Program-made: the position numbers and the translations under genes | The notes under the pieces: generated by a model | Databases searched by the model: none | Seen by the model: the letters and a program-made list of their open reading frames with translations, nothing else | What the model was told of the DNA's origin: nothing | Part shown: positions 38,498 to 52,497 of the stretch, piece after piece | Layout: each line of letters starts with the position of its first letter | Numbering within the stretch: position 1 is the first letter of the stretch | NCBI RefSeq assembly: GCF_964340395.1 | Contig: NC_135567.1 | Span: 12,556,984 to 12,620,983, forward strand | Direction: 5' to 3' | Length of the DNA: 64,000 nucleotides | Source of the DNA: Glandiceps talaboti | Taxonomy: Eukaryota; Hemichordata; Enteropneusta; Spengelidae

Positions 38498-41443
38498 TTC
38501 GTTTTTCTTCTGTCTTTATCTCATTCGTCATGGACGCCATCATAACTCATACTTTGAATGTTTGGTGTGTTTGCCTGCATTTATTCAAAAGCACTATTCA
38601 ATGTTGTACATCATTTTGGCGTTGCTCTAAACTTGGAACCACTTTTGATTTTTATCCCTGAGTCCGGTTGCATATTTGCATATATTTGCAAAAATCACTG
38701 ATTTTCAAAATGGTTACAATCAACCAGGAAGAATTCAAAGAAACCAAATTTGGAATGGGTGTTCCATAGGACCCAATCACAGATTTACATTTAAGTACCG
38801 GTTTGAAAACATGCATAAATTTGCATAAATCAGAAAAAAATACGATGGTCACTATCAAACACACATTTCTGTGAAATAGCTTAATTTGCAAAAAGTAATG
38901 CTTAATTAAGAGCACAAATTGTTTCTTTTGGTCTACTTCTAGATAATAATCAAGAAAAGAACCAAAAATATTAATGTAAATGTGCATAAATGAGAACATT
39001 TCAAACGTTTCGATACACTTTGAAAAAGCCTTAGTTCTGGTAAATAACATGCTTTTTGAATCTCAATCAAGAAATATAGGGCTCTTGTCATAGTATTACT
39101 GCAATGCCCATTACTGAAAATGGTATTTTCCACTAATATTACAAGAATAATGTGATTGAAGAAGAATTCAGGGTTCAGAGCTCTTTTGGACAGCTCTGGA
39201 AGAATGTTACTGTTTTGGAAAGCTAATGATTGTAAGAAAAAACACTGTACCGGAGTCTTCCGAAAACTAGCCCTGGGCCACTTTTCGGAAAATCGGCAAA
39301 TTCGGAACCACAACAGAGGAACTAAATAGAAGCTCAGGGCGATTATTTGGCAGTCAACACTCAACAGCCATGTGGCTCATATCATTACTAATAGGGACAT
39401 ACCAGTTTAGGGACACAACAATTAGGAAGACAAGAATAATAATTTCATTTTATAATAATTCAAATATATCAAATGAAACATTTTTTTATGCGCCAAGGCC
39501 TTTCCCACCGTATCTTATCTGTTACTATCTGTAAACATAGGACTTCCACACTACCTCTCAAATAAGCTACATTGTTCCATTTCTCAAGTACATTTGCAGT
39601 GTAGCTATCCATCTTGTAAATAATTTAGACCCGATCTGAAATGCGAATGGCTGTAAATATTTAAATGGACAACACGGAAAATGGTCAATCTTTTGAGCTA
39701 TGGATTTATAGGAAAACAACTGACCAGCATGACACAAAATGAACAGTCTGATTCTAGAGTTACAGATAGTCAACGAAGTATCTTTTTTAGCACTGTAATG
39801 TGATATTTGCCAAAGCCTCGAGGACTGGCGAATTTGAATTTATCTCGATACCGTCACACGGACTCCATCTCTAGTCAGGCAATGTATGTGTTCCTATTTT
39901 TTTTTCGTGAGATTTTATAGGATCAACTTTGAAGGGGTCAGTTTCTTTGTACAGTTGTGATGGTTTGTTTGCAAATGTCTGGGTTTTCCCGACAAGTTTG
40001 ACAAAACGTAGTACAACGTTTGTCGTTATACTGTACTGTTGAACCATTATTACTGTTGGAACATTCGAACTAAATAAAAACTAAGGTTACCAATATAACA
40101 AGACAAAATTCTTGCCGTAGTGAATCTGAAAAAAACATTAGGCGCCCACCCGCCAAATGATCGCCCATGGGCAACTTTACGGATGGGCTTGTTTTCGGAA
40201 AACTCCAGTATAACTACATAATTTTACGGTAAATTCTCGCAAGAAAGTATAAAAAGTTTAGTGTCGATGCCAAGATGCCGTATGACTTCACTAATTTATG
40301 CACATACTCTTATTTCAGAAACTAACTATGGCAGCAATCTCTGCTGTAGTCTCTGTGTAAAATATGAAGAACTTCCAAAATCACTTTCTCTTGCCAATCT
40401 TGTAACATAAGCTCAGACAATAATTTTCAACATATGAATCAAATTTGTGTTATGAAAACTTCCCTTTACTTCGCTACTGATGATTAAAATATGTCAAAGT
40501 ACCTTAGTTACTAAGAATATGATATATTTCCAGTGTGACAGCATATAGTTGACTTTTACTGGCTTTTGAAAACTTATACAAAATTAATATTTAAGGACTT
40601 TGCTACACTATTATCATCACATAAATCTTAATGAACACTCAGATTGTTTTTTTTTCTTCCAATCTTAAATTTTGCAGATATAAATATTTTAAACTGATAG
40701 CAGCCATTTTCAATTTGACTGATATGTGCACATTTGTTTCAGGAGAGCTTCTACGTTAAAATCAATAAGTAGGGGCTGAGGAAGAATCATGCCATATTTG
40801 GCACCTTTATGTAAATTATTTTCCTGATCGTGTTTTCAATGATAGTAAACTCCATTGTGAATTTTATTGATATACATAAATATGTGCAAATATCCCCAAA
40901 AAACTTCCAAGATAAAATCAATAAATAGATTATAAGCATGATTTATGCCAACCTTAGTGCCTTTTCATAAGTAATTTTGCTGAAACATATCATTTTTGAC
41001 GATGTTCATCTTTTAATGACTTAATGTTGTCATGTCAGAAGCGTAGAAAATTATTCGCGATTTGCAAACAATTGTTCAACGTATTATTAATTCAAATGTG
41101 ACAGCTGAGAGTTTACTGTGACGTCGTGTCGCACCAGAATATCATTGTGTTTCGTTATCAGAAAAAAATTCTACAAACCACTTATCTCCCTCCACTGTTG
41201 TTAACGTCTGCTGTTAATGCTTAACTTTTACATTTCTGTAAGTGAATAACAGTATGATAGAATTCTTTATATTTCAACTCCTCACTCGTTATAATTTGGA
41301 TTGGTATGGGTTTTCTGTTAAAGTTTTGGAAATGAGTGTACTCTCACTTGATATTTATCAGTAACTTATCCCCCAACGTACAAAAGTAATGTTTGTTACG
41401 TTTTCTATTTCGTGAAATACAAACCGATTATCTCTCTTTACAG

Positions 41444-41611
41444 ATTGTCTAGCTCTCCCAGCTCCAACAATTGGCACTTTATCAACTGACATGGTAACGA
41501 GTGGTACAAGTGTAACTCTAACATGTCCAGTGGATTATATACTGTGTGGTACTTTTATTATTGTATGTATTGATGGAACATGGAGTGATGTATTGACAAC
41601 TTGTAAAAAAG
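41444..41611 (+). CDS. CCP exon b, copy C
   Basis: 168-bp phase 1-1 exon matching copies A and B, followed by its own CT/GTCT tract. This is the last b exon; copy D has none. Confidence 0.88.
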
Positions 41612-41674
41612 GTAAATTACTACAACTCTATCTCTTTTAGAGAATATGTATAACTGTCATACTAAAACCCTTTT

Positions 41675-41906
<232 letters not shown>

Positions 41907-41976
41907 GGTTTCATACAATTCGTGAGCTAATTATTATTTCTATTCTATTTATTATTCAGTTCAAATGTCAGTTTTT

Positions 41977-42183
41977 AGCCCCCGCCAGACACAGACTGGG
42001 CTGGGGGCTTATAGATTGGGTACCGTCCCGTCCATGCATGCTTAAGTGCATCCGTGCGTCCGTCAGTGAGTGATTCCTGAGCAATATCTTGGACATTCAT
42101 TGACTGATTTCTTTCAAACTAAGTACACCAATAATAAACCATAGCTTACATATGCACATCAATTGGTTTTGGGATAGGATGCA
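41977..42183 (+). repeat. Candidate short interspersed element with GC-rich stem, copy C
   Basis: Duplicate of 11139-11345. Confidence 0.35.
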
Positions 42184-42914
42184 ATTTAGTCAACTTTTTT
42201 TTTTTTTTTACAAAGATGACAACAGGGTTTTAGACAAGTGAAAAAAAAAAGAATTAAAATGTATACATGTGAACCTAGCAACAAGACTATGCTCATAGCA
42301 ACAGCCAAAAGATCATGCATATTACAAAGATAATATTTATTAATATATCAATAGGCAATTAAATAAACATTAAAGAAATATATGTAAATGTGCTTAACAA
42401 AAGGACTACTCCCATAACAACAACCGAATGATCCGGTATATTGCAAAGATAGCAATATGTATTAATAGAAAATTGACTAAACATTCAAAAATGTGTGCCA
42501 ATGTGCCTAGCAACAATAGCACACCCATAGCAACAGCCAAATGATCACTTATATTTGAAAGGTAACAAGAGATTAGTATTCAAATAAAGAAACATTCAAA
42601 AAATTTATGCAGATATTCAGTCAATTATACAGTTGTCCTACAATGCCATTGACACTATATTTCATACAATGTTATACATCACACTACCATGACTGGTGGC
42701 AATACCCTGAAAACATCCATTGTGGGGACTGAGTCATCTCCGATGACTGCTTGTTGAGAATATTTTTTGTTCCGTCTTTAGTGATTACTTTGGATTTTGA
42801 TTTAGTGGTTAGGTCGACAAGCCACATCTAAATGGCTTCCGCCCGACTCCATATGAAGTTGCCGATGACGATATCCTATATATCTTTTAAAATTTGACTT
42901 TGAGAAATGGTATT

Positions 42915-43090
42915 AGGGACCGGTTAGTTTCGCCAGCCTGGGGGGTGAGGGGGGGATTTTGCCATCGGGTCGACAAAAAGTCACTGAACCCCTCCCCTCC
43001 CATCTGTAAAACCCAAAAAAGCTGATCCCCCTATCACTTAATTTAAAACATGATGACCCCCTCCCCATATACATATTCACATAACAGGTA
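42915..43090 (+). repeat. G/C-run dispersed repeat, copy C
   Basis: Duplicate of 12078-12250, with slightly shorter homopolymer runs. Confidence 0.55.
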
Positions 43091-43197
43091 TTTTTTCGAT
43101 AGTGACTCAATGTGGATTCCTTGACTGTCTCCCAAATCAGTCTGAACGGAGCTAGCCATTTCCCATATATCACCCGAGTTTTCAGCCTCGTTTTGGA

Positions 43198-43667
43198 TGT
43201 TTTCATTGTAGCCTGTTTTCATTGAAGCCTCTTCGCCTGTTTCTTGGTGAAGAATTTCGCTAGTTTGAAATTATTTTTCATTACTCCATGTCTTATGTGT
43301 CTGATCGTTTAACCCTTAACGAACCCTTCAAAAAATAAGTCTTGGTGGCATGATTGCCTATGTAAATATTGGAATATGTCTGTTTGTTTAACATGAGTTT
43401 TAAAATCCAACACTTTGTGTTGTTGGTACTTTTCTGGATTGTAAGATCAAGATATGTTACTTCTGTATCTGAGCTTTCCCACGAAATCTCTAAAAACATG
43501 TGATATTTTATTTGTGTATATTTCAATAATGCAACTTTCCAGTTCTTGGAATGCTATGTCAGCTATTTCGGCACCTGTTAGTGGCCACAGCATTTATCAT
43601 GGACAAATTCACCATGTAAAGTTAACCCGAAGCTGTACATTTTCAAATTGAGCATGTTTGCCTTAAT
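43198..43667 (-). mobile_element. Decayed Penelope-like reverse-transcriptase end, copy C
   Basis: Duplicate of 12361-12830. Confidence 0.45.
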
Positions 43668-43676
43668 AGTAACAAC

Positions 43677-43755
43677 AAATAGTTGATATACACATCTCTT
43701 CTCCTGAAGTTTACATTGTGTAAACTTTGAGAAGAGATGTGTATATCAACTATTT
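43677..43755. repeat. 79-bp hairpin, copy C
   Basis: Duplicate of 12840-12918. Confidence 0.85.
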
Positions 43756-43821
43756 GACACCAATCAATGTTAATATTCATATTGTAATTATTATTCTCTT
43801 TGCAAACAAAATTTAGTTCAC

Positions 43822-44182
43822 ATGTAAGATTTCAATTCAATTCAATTAAATTCAATTCAATAACTGTATTTATCCCAAATGGCCAATTCATTTTGGCGGA
43901 CAGAACATATATCAAATATACACTTCAAATATAGACGGAAAATAAGAGGCAACAGACTGGTACAAAGAAAAAAAAAACACGATAAGAGGTTACAGAACAT
44001 TAAAAACAAATCTTACTACAAAATGAGTATCTAAAATGTCTTATTTAAAAGCCGCACAGCGGATGGAATAAAAGAGTTCTTATGACGGTTTGTCCTGCAA
44101 GTTGGGCATCTAAGATGTCTTCCTGATTGAAGGAAATCTAATTCATTTGTTAAAATGGGGTCTGTATATAAATTGAACGAGC
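43822..44182 (-). mobile_element. LINE 3' end with TTCAA tail, copy C
   Basis: Duplicate of 12985-13345. Confidence 0.45.
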
Positions 44183-44436
44183 CTTTCTCACGATTTGTTG
44201 ATTGTTGATTTCAACTACATTTTATTTTTTCACCAATACTGCCTCCATGGCACAAATGACAGAACAGAACAGAACAGAACAGAACAATATAGAACAAAGC
44301 ATTTGTATACGAATGGAGTTCTCAGGACATCACAGCAACTATAATAATTTGTGTATGACCATCCTTCTGCAAGTAAGAGAGAACAAATAAATTTAGAAAC
44401 TATATATTGGAAAGCACCCTCAAGAGGAAACAATTC

Positions 44437-46171
44437 AAAATACTATGGAAATGTTAAACTAGTATTAGCACCCCTTTTTATTTTATGGCAACCTTTGAAA
44501 ATATAGCAACAGATCATCAGAACAAAAAAAAACTGAAATCGTGGCTGCAATCAATAAAATGCAGTTAGTTCACCAAGTTGTTTCACTGTTCATCATAAAA
44601 ATGATACATGAGAAATAAATACAAGTGGTGACCAACAAGACACAGATATGAAGTACTTTGATTTAGAAGAAACTGAATAAACAAAGTATTGAAGAAAGAA
44701 TGGTCACTACTTCTCTAGTATAACCAGAAAGAAAAAAAAATTGAAAGAGCTTCAATGTGAACAATGGTCACACTCTTCCAATAACAACAGCTGATCACAA
44801 GAGCATGCACCAAATCTCTACTTCATGCACCAAAGCATTAACCCACAATTACAGATTTGACAGTCAAGAATAGAGAAATTTAACTTGTAATCCTCAATAT
44901 TTACTGACTCCATGATGACTGTGGTTGGATATTTGAACCAAGTAGTTTGGGTTTCTATGTGTCGTGTAACAAATTTTCGCTGGCTTCCTAATACTGGTAT
45001 CAAGAAAAAGTTTATAAGCACAGTGTCATTTAGAAGAAATAAGAATGGCTTAACAAACAACTAAAACAGTGAAATGTCTGGACAAAATAAAAGACATAAA
45101 GCATTCAACTGTCTAATACAACAAAAATGAAGGTCACAATTTTCCTAGTATTGACCTCAGCAAAGCAGACTGACAAGACACTCAGAATTATGGAGTGACA
45201 GAACATGTGACAAATACACTAGTTACTATGTACAGAATATATAGCAAACTTACAGTTGAGTTGATATGTCGTTTGTTTAAAGGGGACGAAAGATAAAGTC
45301 CGTAACAGCTGTACAAAAATAACCATAAAACAGTTGATTACAAGAATGTGAACCAGAATTGTGAAGTCAATTTATAAAATTTTCTGTAAGCTGTAAAACC
45401 CAGAAAAGAGCAAGAAAGAAATGAAATAAAGCTGTCAACATGCAATGACAGTAGAACAAAGACAACAGAATCGATCTGAAAGTATGCACAGGACGAGAAA
45501 AAAATACGACGTCCAGGCTGTCATAACCCAAACGTATGTGTACAGCTGTGTAAGCAATGGGAACGTACCATGTCAACGTCATTCAAGGAAAATCGACCAC
45601 TAACTACCGTCAACTTTTCTAACAAGTAAACAATAGAAACGAGGTGGTGTGTATAAAGCACTTTGACTTGAGTAAATTCGGATGTCTGACGCACCTTAAC
45701 TGACTGATCGCTCGGCAATGCCCTCCAATGTCGGCCATCTTAGGTTCTGAAGGCCGCAGAAGAGATCGAAAACATGGGGTTCTTACGGTTATTTACAGGG
45801 CTTGAACAACTCCGAAACAAAATCAAGGGGTTTGATCGACTACTAGACTGTCCAGGATAGTGAAAATTTTTACTCGAATTGAGGGCGCGTGTATTTGTGG
45901 CAGCAAAATATACTGCTATACTGAGCAACCGTCGAGATCGAAAATACGGCCGTAAAACAAGAAGTACAGCTCAGAACTTCAAAAAAGAAATTCATGACAT
46001 AAACTTACCTGTACGACACGAATATCTATGGACGTTTCAGGTAGTATTTCTCTAGATGGGCAAAATCGACTGTAAAAAGTTGGTGAAAATTTGTCTGTAA
46101 CGGTCAATCATCTAGCGCCTTCACAACATTTATTTGAAATAAATTCTCGTTAATATATGCAAATGAAGGTA
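44437..46171. other. Intron, C/D junction region
   Basis: No exon recognised. It matches the B and C equivalents except near 45530, where the spelling CCCAAACGTATGTGTACAGC agrees with copy A and not with B or C. Confidence 0.5.
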
Positions 46172-48964
46172 GCTCCGTTCAGAGTGAAATACTTGACAAG
46201 ATCCTGGAATAGCACCATTACTTAATTATTGACAACACAGGGTAAATATATTCAAAATAGAGTTAAATAGCAACTAGACCATGAAAGATAGGAGGAAAGC
46301 TTGAGAAGGGACTATCTATACCTCTCATGGGGTGAAATCCTTGATCCCTTTTACTCTTAATAGGCAATTTTGAGACTATTCAGTCAATACTTTTCAAGCT
46401 TTAGAATCAACTTGTAAAAATCATTGGGTGTCTCCCCTAGCAGATCCGGAGGAGTTTTGGTCCTCTTAAGGCAGTTTTTAGGTTATTCATAGCCTTTGAG
46501 GTAATATTTCCAAGCTTCGAAAGTTTTCGAAGCTAAAGTTAATGTAAATGTTTAAGGAGTTTCCCATGTCACATAAAAATAGGCCCGTAACATTGACACA
46601 GTGGCATTAATATTATGTGTATGGTAAAGTCACTGGTATGTTTGAGAACTTTAGGAGGTCGTACCTAGTGTGTAATACTAATAGAAACTGGAATCTGATG
46701 AGATGTGGTGATTTGTAGTGTCCATAATATGCAGTGTCCAAAATGGACAATGTATCTGCTCTTTATACTGAAGAGAAGAACAATTTAGATATGTTAACTT
46801 CTTTTAAAAACTATCTCTGAAGATTATGATTGCGAAACCTTAAAGTTATTTTGCCCCAAAGTGCAAAATAAGTGAAGCATTAATTGTGAAACAGCCAAGC
46901 ACTTACATAACATGTTCTGTAACTCGTATGGTAGCTAGGTAATACATGTATATGTATAATATATGTAGAGGGATGTTTGTAAACAGGGTGATCCCCTCCC
47001 TATCCACCGCCCCTTCCCCTCCCCAGGCCGAAGATACTGCCCGGTCCCTTAGAATGAATAGCATTGATGACGCTACTGTTAGTGATTATGGTGAAGGTTT
47101 TACAAGTTGATGAGGTCTAAGTGTTGTTCTGTAGTCTTTAGAGTGAACACAGTTGTTCTTGGTTTTGTAATACTGCGTGAAAAAGCTAAAACCCAAACAG
47201 ATTTAGAGTGGACAATTTCCTGTATTAACAGTGAATACAGGTAAATCTATGCTTTATACAGGAAATGTTTCCCAATTATACATGGTAAATACAGGCTTAT
47301 ACATATTATATGTGCACTCATTTTATACAGACAAATTATTTTACCTGTATTTGCCTGTATTTCTCATCAGTGTTTTTTCTGTATTCTGTTGTATTTACCT
47401 GACTATTTTCTGGCTTAAAATACATGTTTATCCCTATTTGCATTGGAGTCATCGGCATTTCTATTGTATTACCAATCATGTCAACTGATTCCTGAATTAA
47501 TTTAATGTCAATATATTCAAGCTATGTTTTAATTTCTTGATTTCACATCACCCAGTAGTGATAGTTACATATACATTCATGCATAATATCACGAATTGAT
47601 TTTAAAATCAACTTATTTGTTAGCAGGTGGTGAACTGAATCTTTCTCACAATACACACAGTGCTGGATGTTATACTTCACTTGATATGAGGGCTGTGATT
47701 TAAACCTTGTGGCAAAATTTCTTCTCATAATATAATAACTAGGTAAAGCCCATAAGCTCGCGCAAGGTAGATTCATTTGTGACCGGCTGCCTCATGATAA
47801 TATTGAAGATACAAGGTTAGCTCTAGATATGGATGGGGGTTAGTTACTCTGGCTAATGACACAAAGATAATGGTTAGCCAAAAATGAAAGTCACTAGTCC
47901 ATGTTCGGGGGGAGGGGGGGGGGAGTCAGAAGTTGGAGTTATTTTTTTTAAAATTGAAATGGTTGCATTTGGTGACCCTTTATGCTAGTCGAAACTCTAC
48001 AGCATCATGCTTAGCATGTATTAAATTCACAGCTAGCTAGCTGTGGTCAGTTCACACTTCGTCTTTGTAAATAGTCGAGTATTAACGGAGTATATAATGG
48101 CAACCTCAGAGATAACTCCTAAGGGATCGGTCAGTTTCTTCGGCCTCGGGGGTTGGATTTGTAGGGGAGGGGGGGAGGGGTTCACCCTGTTTTTGAAACT
48201 GGCAGTAGGGGTCATGCTGTTTTGAAAATTGTGGATAGGGGGGTCATTAGGTTTTGGATTGTGATGGAAGAAAAAAAATCCTTTTCTACAATGGTATATA
48301 GCCTTGCCTGAAATGTGGTACATGTAAATATTTGTTCTTGTCCCTATTTCTTACATGAATTCTTTAATATTACTTATTAGTTCAAACATAACTATACATA
48401 TACATATACATGTATTACCTAGCTAACACAGTAGTTAGAGAACATGTCATGTAAATACTTGGCTGTTTCACAGTTAATGATTCACTTATTTTGCACTTTG
48501 GGACAAAACTTGAACTTGAAGAATTCGTAATGTAAACTTCAGAGATAGTTTATAAAAGAAGTTAATCTAAATTATTCCAGTCGTCAGTATGAACTTGTCA
48601 GAAGGGATTAATACACTTTCTATTTTGGACACTACATATTATTGACACTACAAATCACGAAATCTCATCAGATCCCAGTTTGTATTATACACTAGGTATG
48701 ACCACCTAAAGTTCTCTAACATACCGGTGACTTTACTATACATGCAATATTAATGCCCCATTACCAATGTTACGGGCCCATTTTTATGTGACATGTTAAA
48801 CTCATTTACAACTTACATTATGTTAGCTTTTCGAAGCTTGGTAATATTACCTCAAAGGCTATGAATAACTTAACCATTACCTTAACAGAAGCAAAAAACA
48901 GATCTGCCAGGGGGAAAACCCCAAGGACTCCCTAACCCCCATCAGAAGTCACTCATACATCCAA
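46172..48964. mobile_element. Foldback element of about 2.8 kb, copy D
   Basis: Duplicate of 15340-18130. Arms are at about 46432-47066 and 48119-48889, with the central palindrome near 47217-47407. Confidence 0.65.
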
Positions 48965-49229
48965 TATCAGATGCACCAATAACCCTTTTACTGCCATAAT
49001 GGTATTAAACATTTCTTAAATATTTTCACCCTATTCTATTTGGCTAAAAGAGCGTGTCTGAGTTCATACAACGCGCATGCGTAGTCAGTGTGCCGCAATG
49101 CATATCTGGGCGAACGACCAATTTCGTATCGCATAGTATATACGACGCGCATGCGTACTAGTCATTGGGCCGTTGCACGAGCTATTACTGTATGTAAGGG
49201 GACAGGGTGGTTACTATCATTACTATTAT

Positions 49230-49567
49230 TACACTCTAAAGATTTTGATGCTTCAGACGCGTTCCATGTGTTCAGTTTAGCGTCGTTTGTGCCAAAAACA
49301 TAAAACACTAGTGTTCAGATCTAGAATGCATGTGTTCTATTCTTGTTCTGAACACTTACTTTGTGTTCAAATACTGTTACAGTGTTCTGATGCGTCAACA
49401 GTATTCTAGTTTATAAGATTTTGAACATATTTTATGCGTTCAAAATAAAAACACTGTGTTCTAAATCTGAACACACGCGTTCTAGTATTTATATTGAACA
49501 CATATACTGCGTTCAAAATCTGTTACAATTAAGTGTTCAGGAACTGAACACATCACTTTAGAGTGTA
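49230..49567. mobile_element. MITE, 338 bp, copy D
   Basis: Same length, ends and site as 18396-18733. Confidence 0.88.
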
Positions 49568-49706
49568 CTATTTTGTTTTGCAGACATACACACTAGCATT
49601 CCACATACATAAATATTACCACACACGGTAGTTAATGATTACAGATAAAATATTTTTACTGAAACACTCTAGTTTAAAAAGGCACAAGACTGAAATAAAT
49701 ACTTGT

Positions 49707-50355
49707 ATGCCGACTTCAACGTCCAGTGAATCTGGTTGTAATGTTGTTCCCGGATGGAAGGAGCATGTGCATAACTTTCACAGTGCTGCTCGGGATGCTT
49801 TAAAAATTCGGGTAGTAAATTGCTGACCTAAATCAGGCCCGTTGTTTGATTACATGTGGAAAACCTGTGCTAAATTTAAATGTGGCGGTACATCATGTAA
49901 AAGATACAGGGGTAAAGCTAGAGCGGAGGCCATGGCCCATTAGCTGACACTTGTGGGGTTCACGTACATTCTTGAATTCAGTACATATTGCGATGGATGG
50001 CCTTTCCACTCTTCCAACCAGTGTGGCTTGTTTGATTGGTCATGGTAACATTGCTAACGTATGGAAAATGCATTATGAGAGTCTATTTAACTCTGTCCAA
50101 AATAGTTATGATAGACATTCTTAAGAGGGACATTCATTCTTTCTTTTTCACCCAAAATCTTTGAGCCTGGGCTTTATAGATCCCTCAAAAGACGCATTTT
50201 ATCTCAGACTACTTCTGATTCAGAGGTTTTAGATTGTATTATGTCACTTCTTCAGTCTACTGAGCAATTTGTACGCACTTGTGTATAACAGTACATTGCT
50301 CAGAAATTGAAAATAGCTGAATGTAATTTAAAAACGAATTAAATTCAATTCAATT
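49707..50355 (+). mobile_element. LINE fragment (linker plus 3' tail), copy D
   Basis: Duplicate of 18873-19521. Confidence 0.6.
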
Positions 50356-51271
50356 GCAGAAACAGATACACCTAAATAAAGAGAGTAAGGACCCAGGCGC
50401 CTTTGATGATGTGTGACATTGTAATTTGTGTGTGTGATATTATATCACTTAAATCATATATACTACGTATATATAATGAAGCGGTGATACTAGCGTTATA
50501 TCATATACTATACCCGTACCACATCCGAGTTGCATATTCTACTTTTTTGTGATGATGTCCAATCATACTTGTAACCTCATGGTTTAATGTTGTTATGGTT
50601 TTAGTAACTCTCTAACATTTGTCCCGCGAGACAATAATTGCAATTAACATAATAAGCGTACATTGTAACTTTTCAGATACTGGTTCCGTAATATTACTGT
50701 ATAGAGGTAACGTGATAATATATTTATGAGGAACTGTTTTGCCAAAGTATTAATTGTGATTGTTGCATGGCTGGAACATTATGATAGTGTGTTGATCGTT
50801 GTAGAACATACTTGTAGGTGTTACTCACAACGCCACTGAGTTCAGTGATAGAGAAAAGGTTTTTGTCTTCACATAATAAAACCAACCAAACTATAGCTTT
50901 GACACTCCTGTACTCCATACAAGTCACTGTGTAGTAAATGATGTAGTTTCAATTATAATGAGTCATATATATATAATTAAATGAAATTTGAAAATCAATT
51001 AAAAATTATTTATGGTAGCCCTAAATTTCACAATCAGATAAAGTGGAAGGAAACTAAATTGCTGGAATGATGTGTCATTTTGTATTGTACCTATGTCATC
51101 AACTGAGACAATTGTGTTTAGGTGTTTATGTGTCTGTGAGACTTTATTGTGTCAATTACTTGTAGAACCTATATTCGTAGTTTTGGCAAAGGTTTGTATC
51201 CCTGCTGACATCCAATGGCAAGGCTAAGCATGTTCATAACGTATGGTATCATCTTTTTGCTTTCCCTATAG

Positions 51272-51436
51272 ATTGCCCACCACTGACACTAGCCAATGCC
51301 GACATTTTATTAGTGGACAATACACATTGCGAAACACCAATAGTTACCTGCAACTCTGGATATACTTTGATCATTGGTGATGTCCCCTTAAGTTGTACGG
51401 ATGGAACATGGCATGGTATACCAATGTGTGTTCTAG
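51272..51436 (+). CDS. CCP exon a, copy D (diverged)
   Basis: 165-bp phase 1-1 exon with intact borders and all five cysteines. It has private changes (Asp at residue 11, Asn at 28) and shares Ile 24 with copy A but Val 38 with B and C. It lies in the part of copy D that is no longer near-identical to B and C. No b exon follows; the next module is the unrelated-looking exon c about 3.8 kb downstream. Confidence 0.87.
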
Positions 51437-51645
51437 GTAATCAACATTCACTTTGTTTAACTCTAATACCTCAACACAAATTCTGTAATATTTTTTTCTT
51501 ACAAATGTAAATATACATTACATGCGCATGTGTTTACAGACACAGTGGTCATGATTTATGTACAATAAGGGTAATACATGATAAAGTAATGTATTAGTGA
51601 TGACGTGACTCTTGAAAGATTAGCATTACATGTGGGACTTTTGGA

Positions 51646-51765
<120 letters not shown>

Positions 51766-51769
51766 TAGC

Positions 51770-52490
51770 TCTTCCACCTACCTCTTACAGTCAAGATGTT
51801 ATTACATTTTATTTTTAAAATATTTCAACTCTATGAAGTTGCTTTTTACATGTTGGTGTTGCCTGAAAGTGTCATAATAGCCTACAAATTGGATTTAACA
51901 AAATCTGTATAGTTTATAAGGGAAGACCCCTAGGACCCCCCCCCCCCCCACACACACACACACACAAGAGGTGGACATATCCCAGTCTCAAGCTTTTCCC
52001 TCTATCTTTTACAGTCAAGATTCTATTAAACCTTACTTGACAAATATGTCAACCCTACATTTGTATGTTTAGTTGATTTTTACATGTTGGTGCTGTCTTA
52101 TAAAGCTCTAAAATGTAGCCTGGATAGTCTCAAAATTGCCTATTAAGAGAAAAAAAGCTCCAGGACTTCTTGGGGGAGACCTAGGACCCCTCCCCCATGA
52201 GAGATGTACATATTCCCCTCTAAAGTTTCCCCCTATCTTTCACGGTGTACATGCTATTAAACTCTATTTTGAATATATTTATTCTGGGTTGTCAATAATT
52301 AAGTGATAGTAATTAAGCTAAACCGGGATCTTGTAAAGTATTTGCGAGACAGTCAAGCAGTCCACATTGAGTCATTATCAAAAATACATGTTACGTGAAT
52401 ATGGTATATGGGGAGGGGTCGTCATGTTTTAGAATTAAGTGATAGGGTGGTCAGCCTGATTTTGGTTTTACACATGGGAGCCTGAAGACA
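51770..52490 (+). repeat. Dispersed repeat related to the foldback element arm
   Basis: Contains about three degenerate tandem copies of a word set (TTACAGTCAAGAT..TATTA, TTTTTACATGTTGGTG, GACCCCTAGGACCCC). Positions 52180-52350 match the reverse complement of about 15340-15520 (CCCCCATGAGAG, CTATCTTTCA, ACTCTATTTTGAATATATTTA, TTGTCAATAATTAAGT). A C-run and a CA-run lie near 51938-51966. It occupies the place held by the Penelope-like fragment in A-C. Confidence 0.55.
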
Positions 52491-52497
52491 CTGGCCG

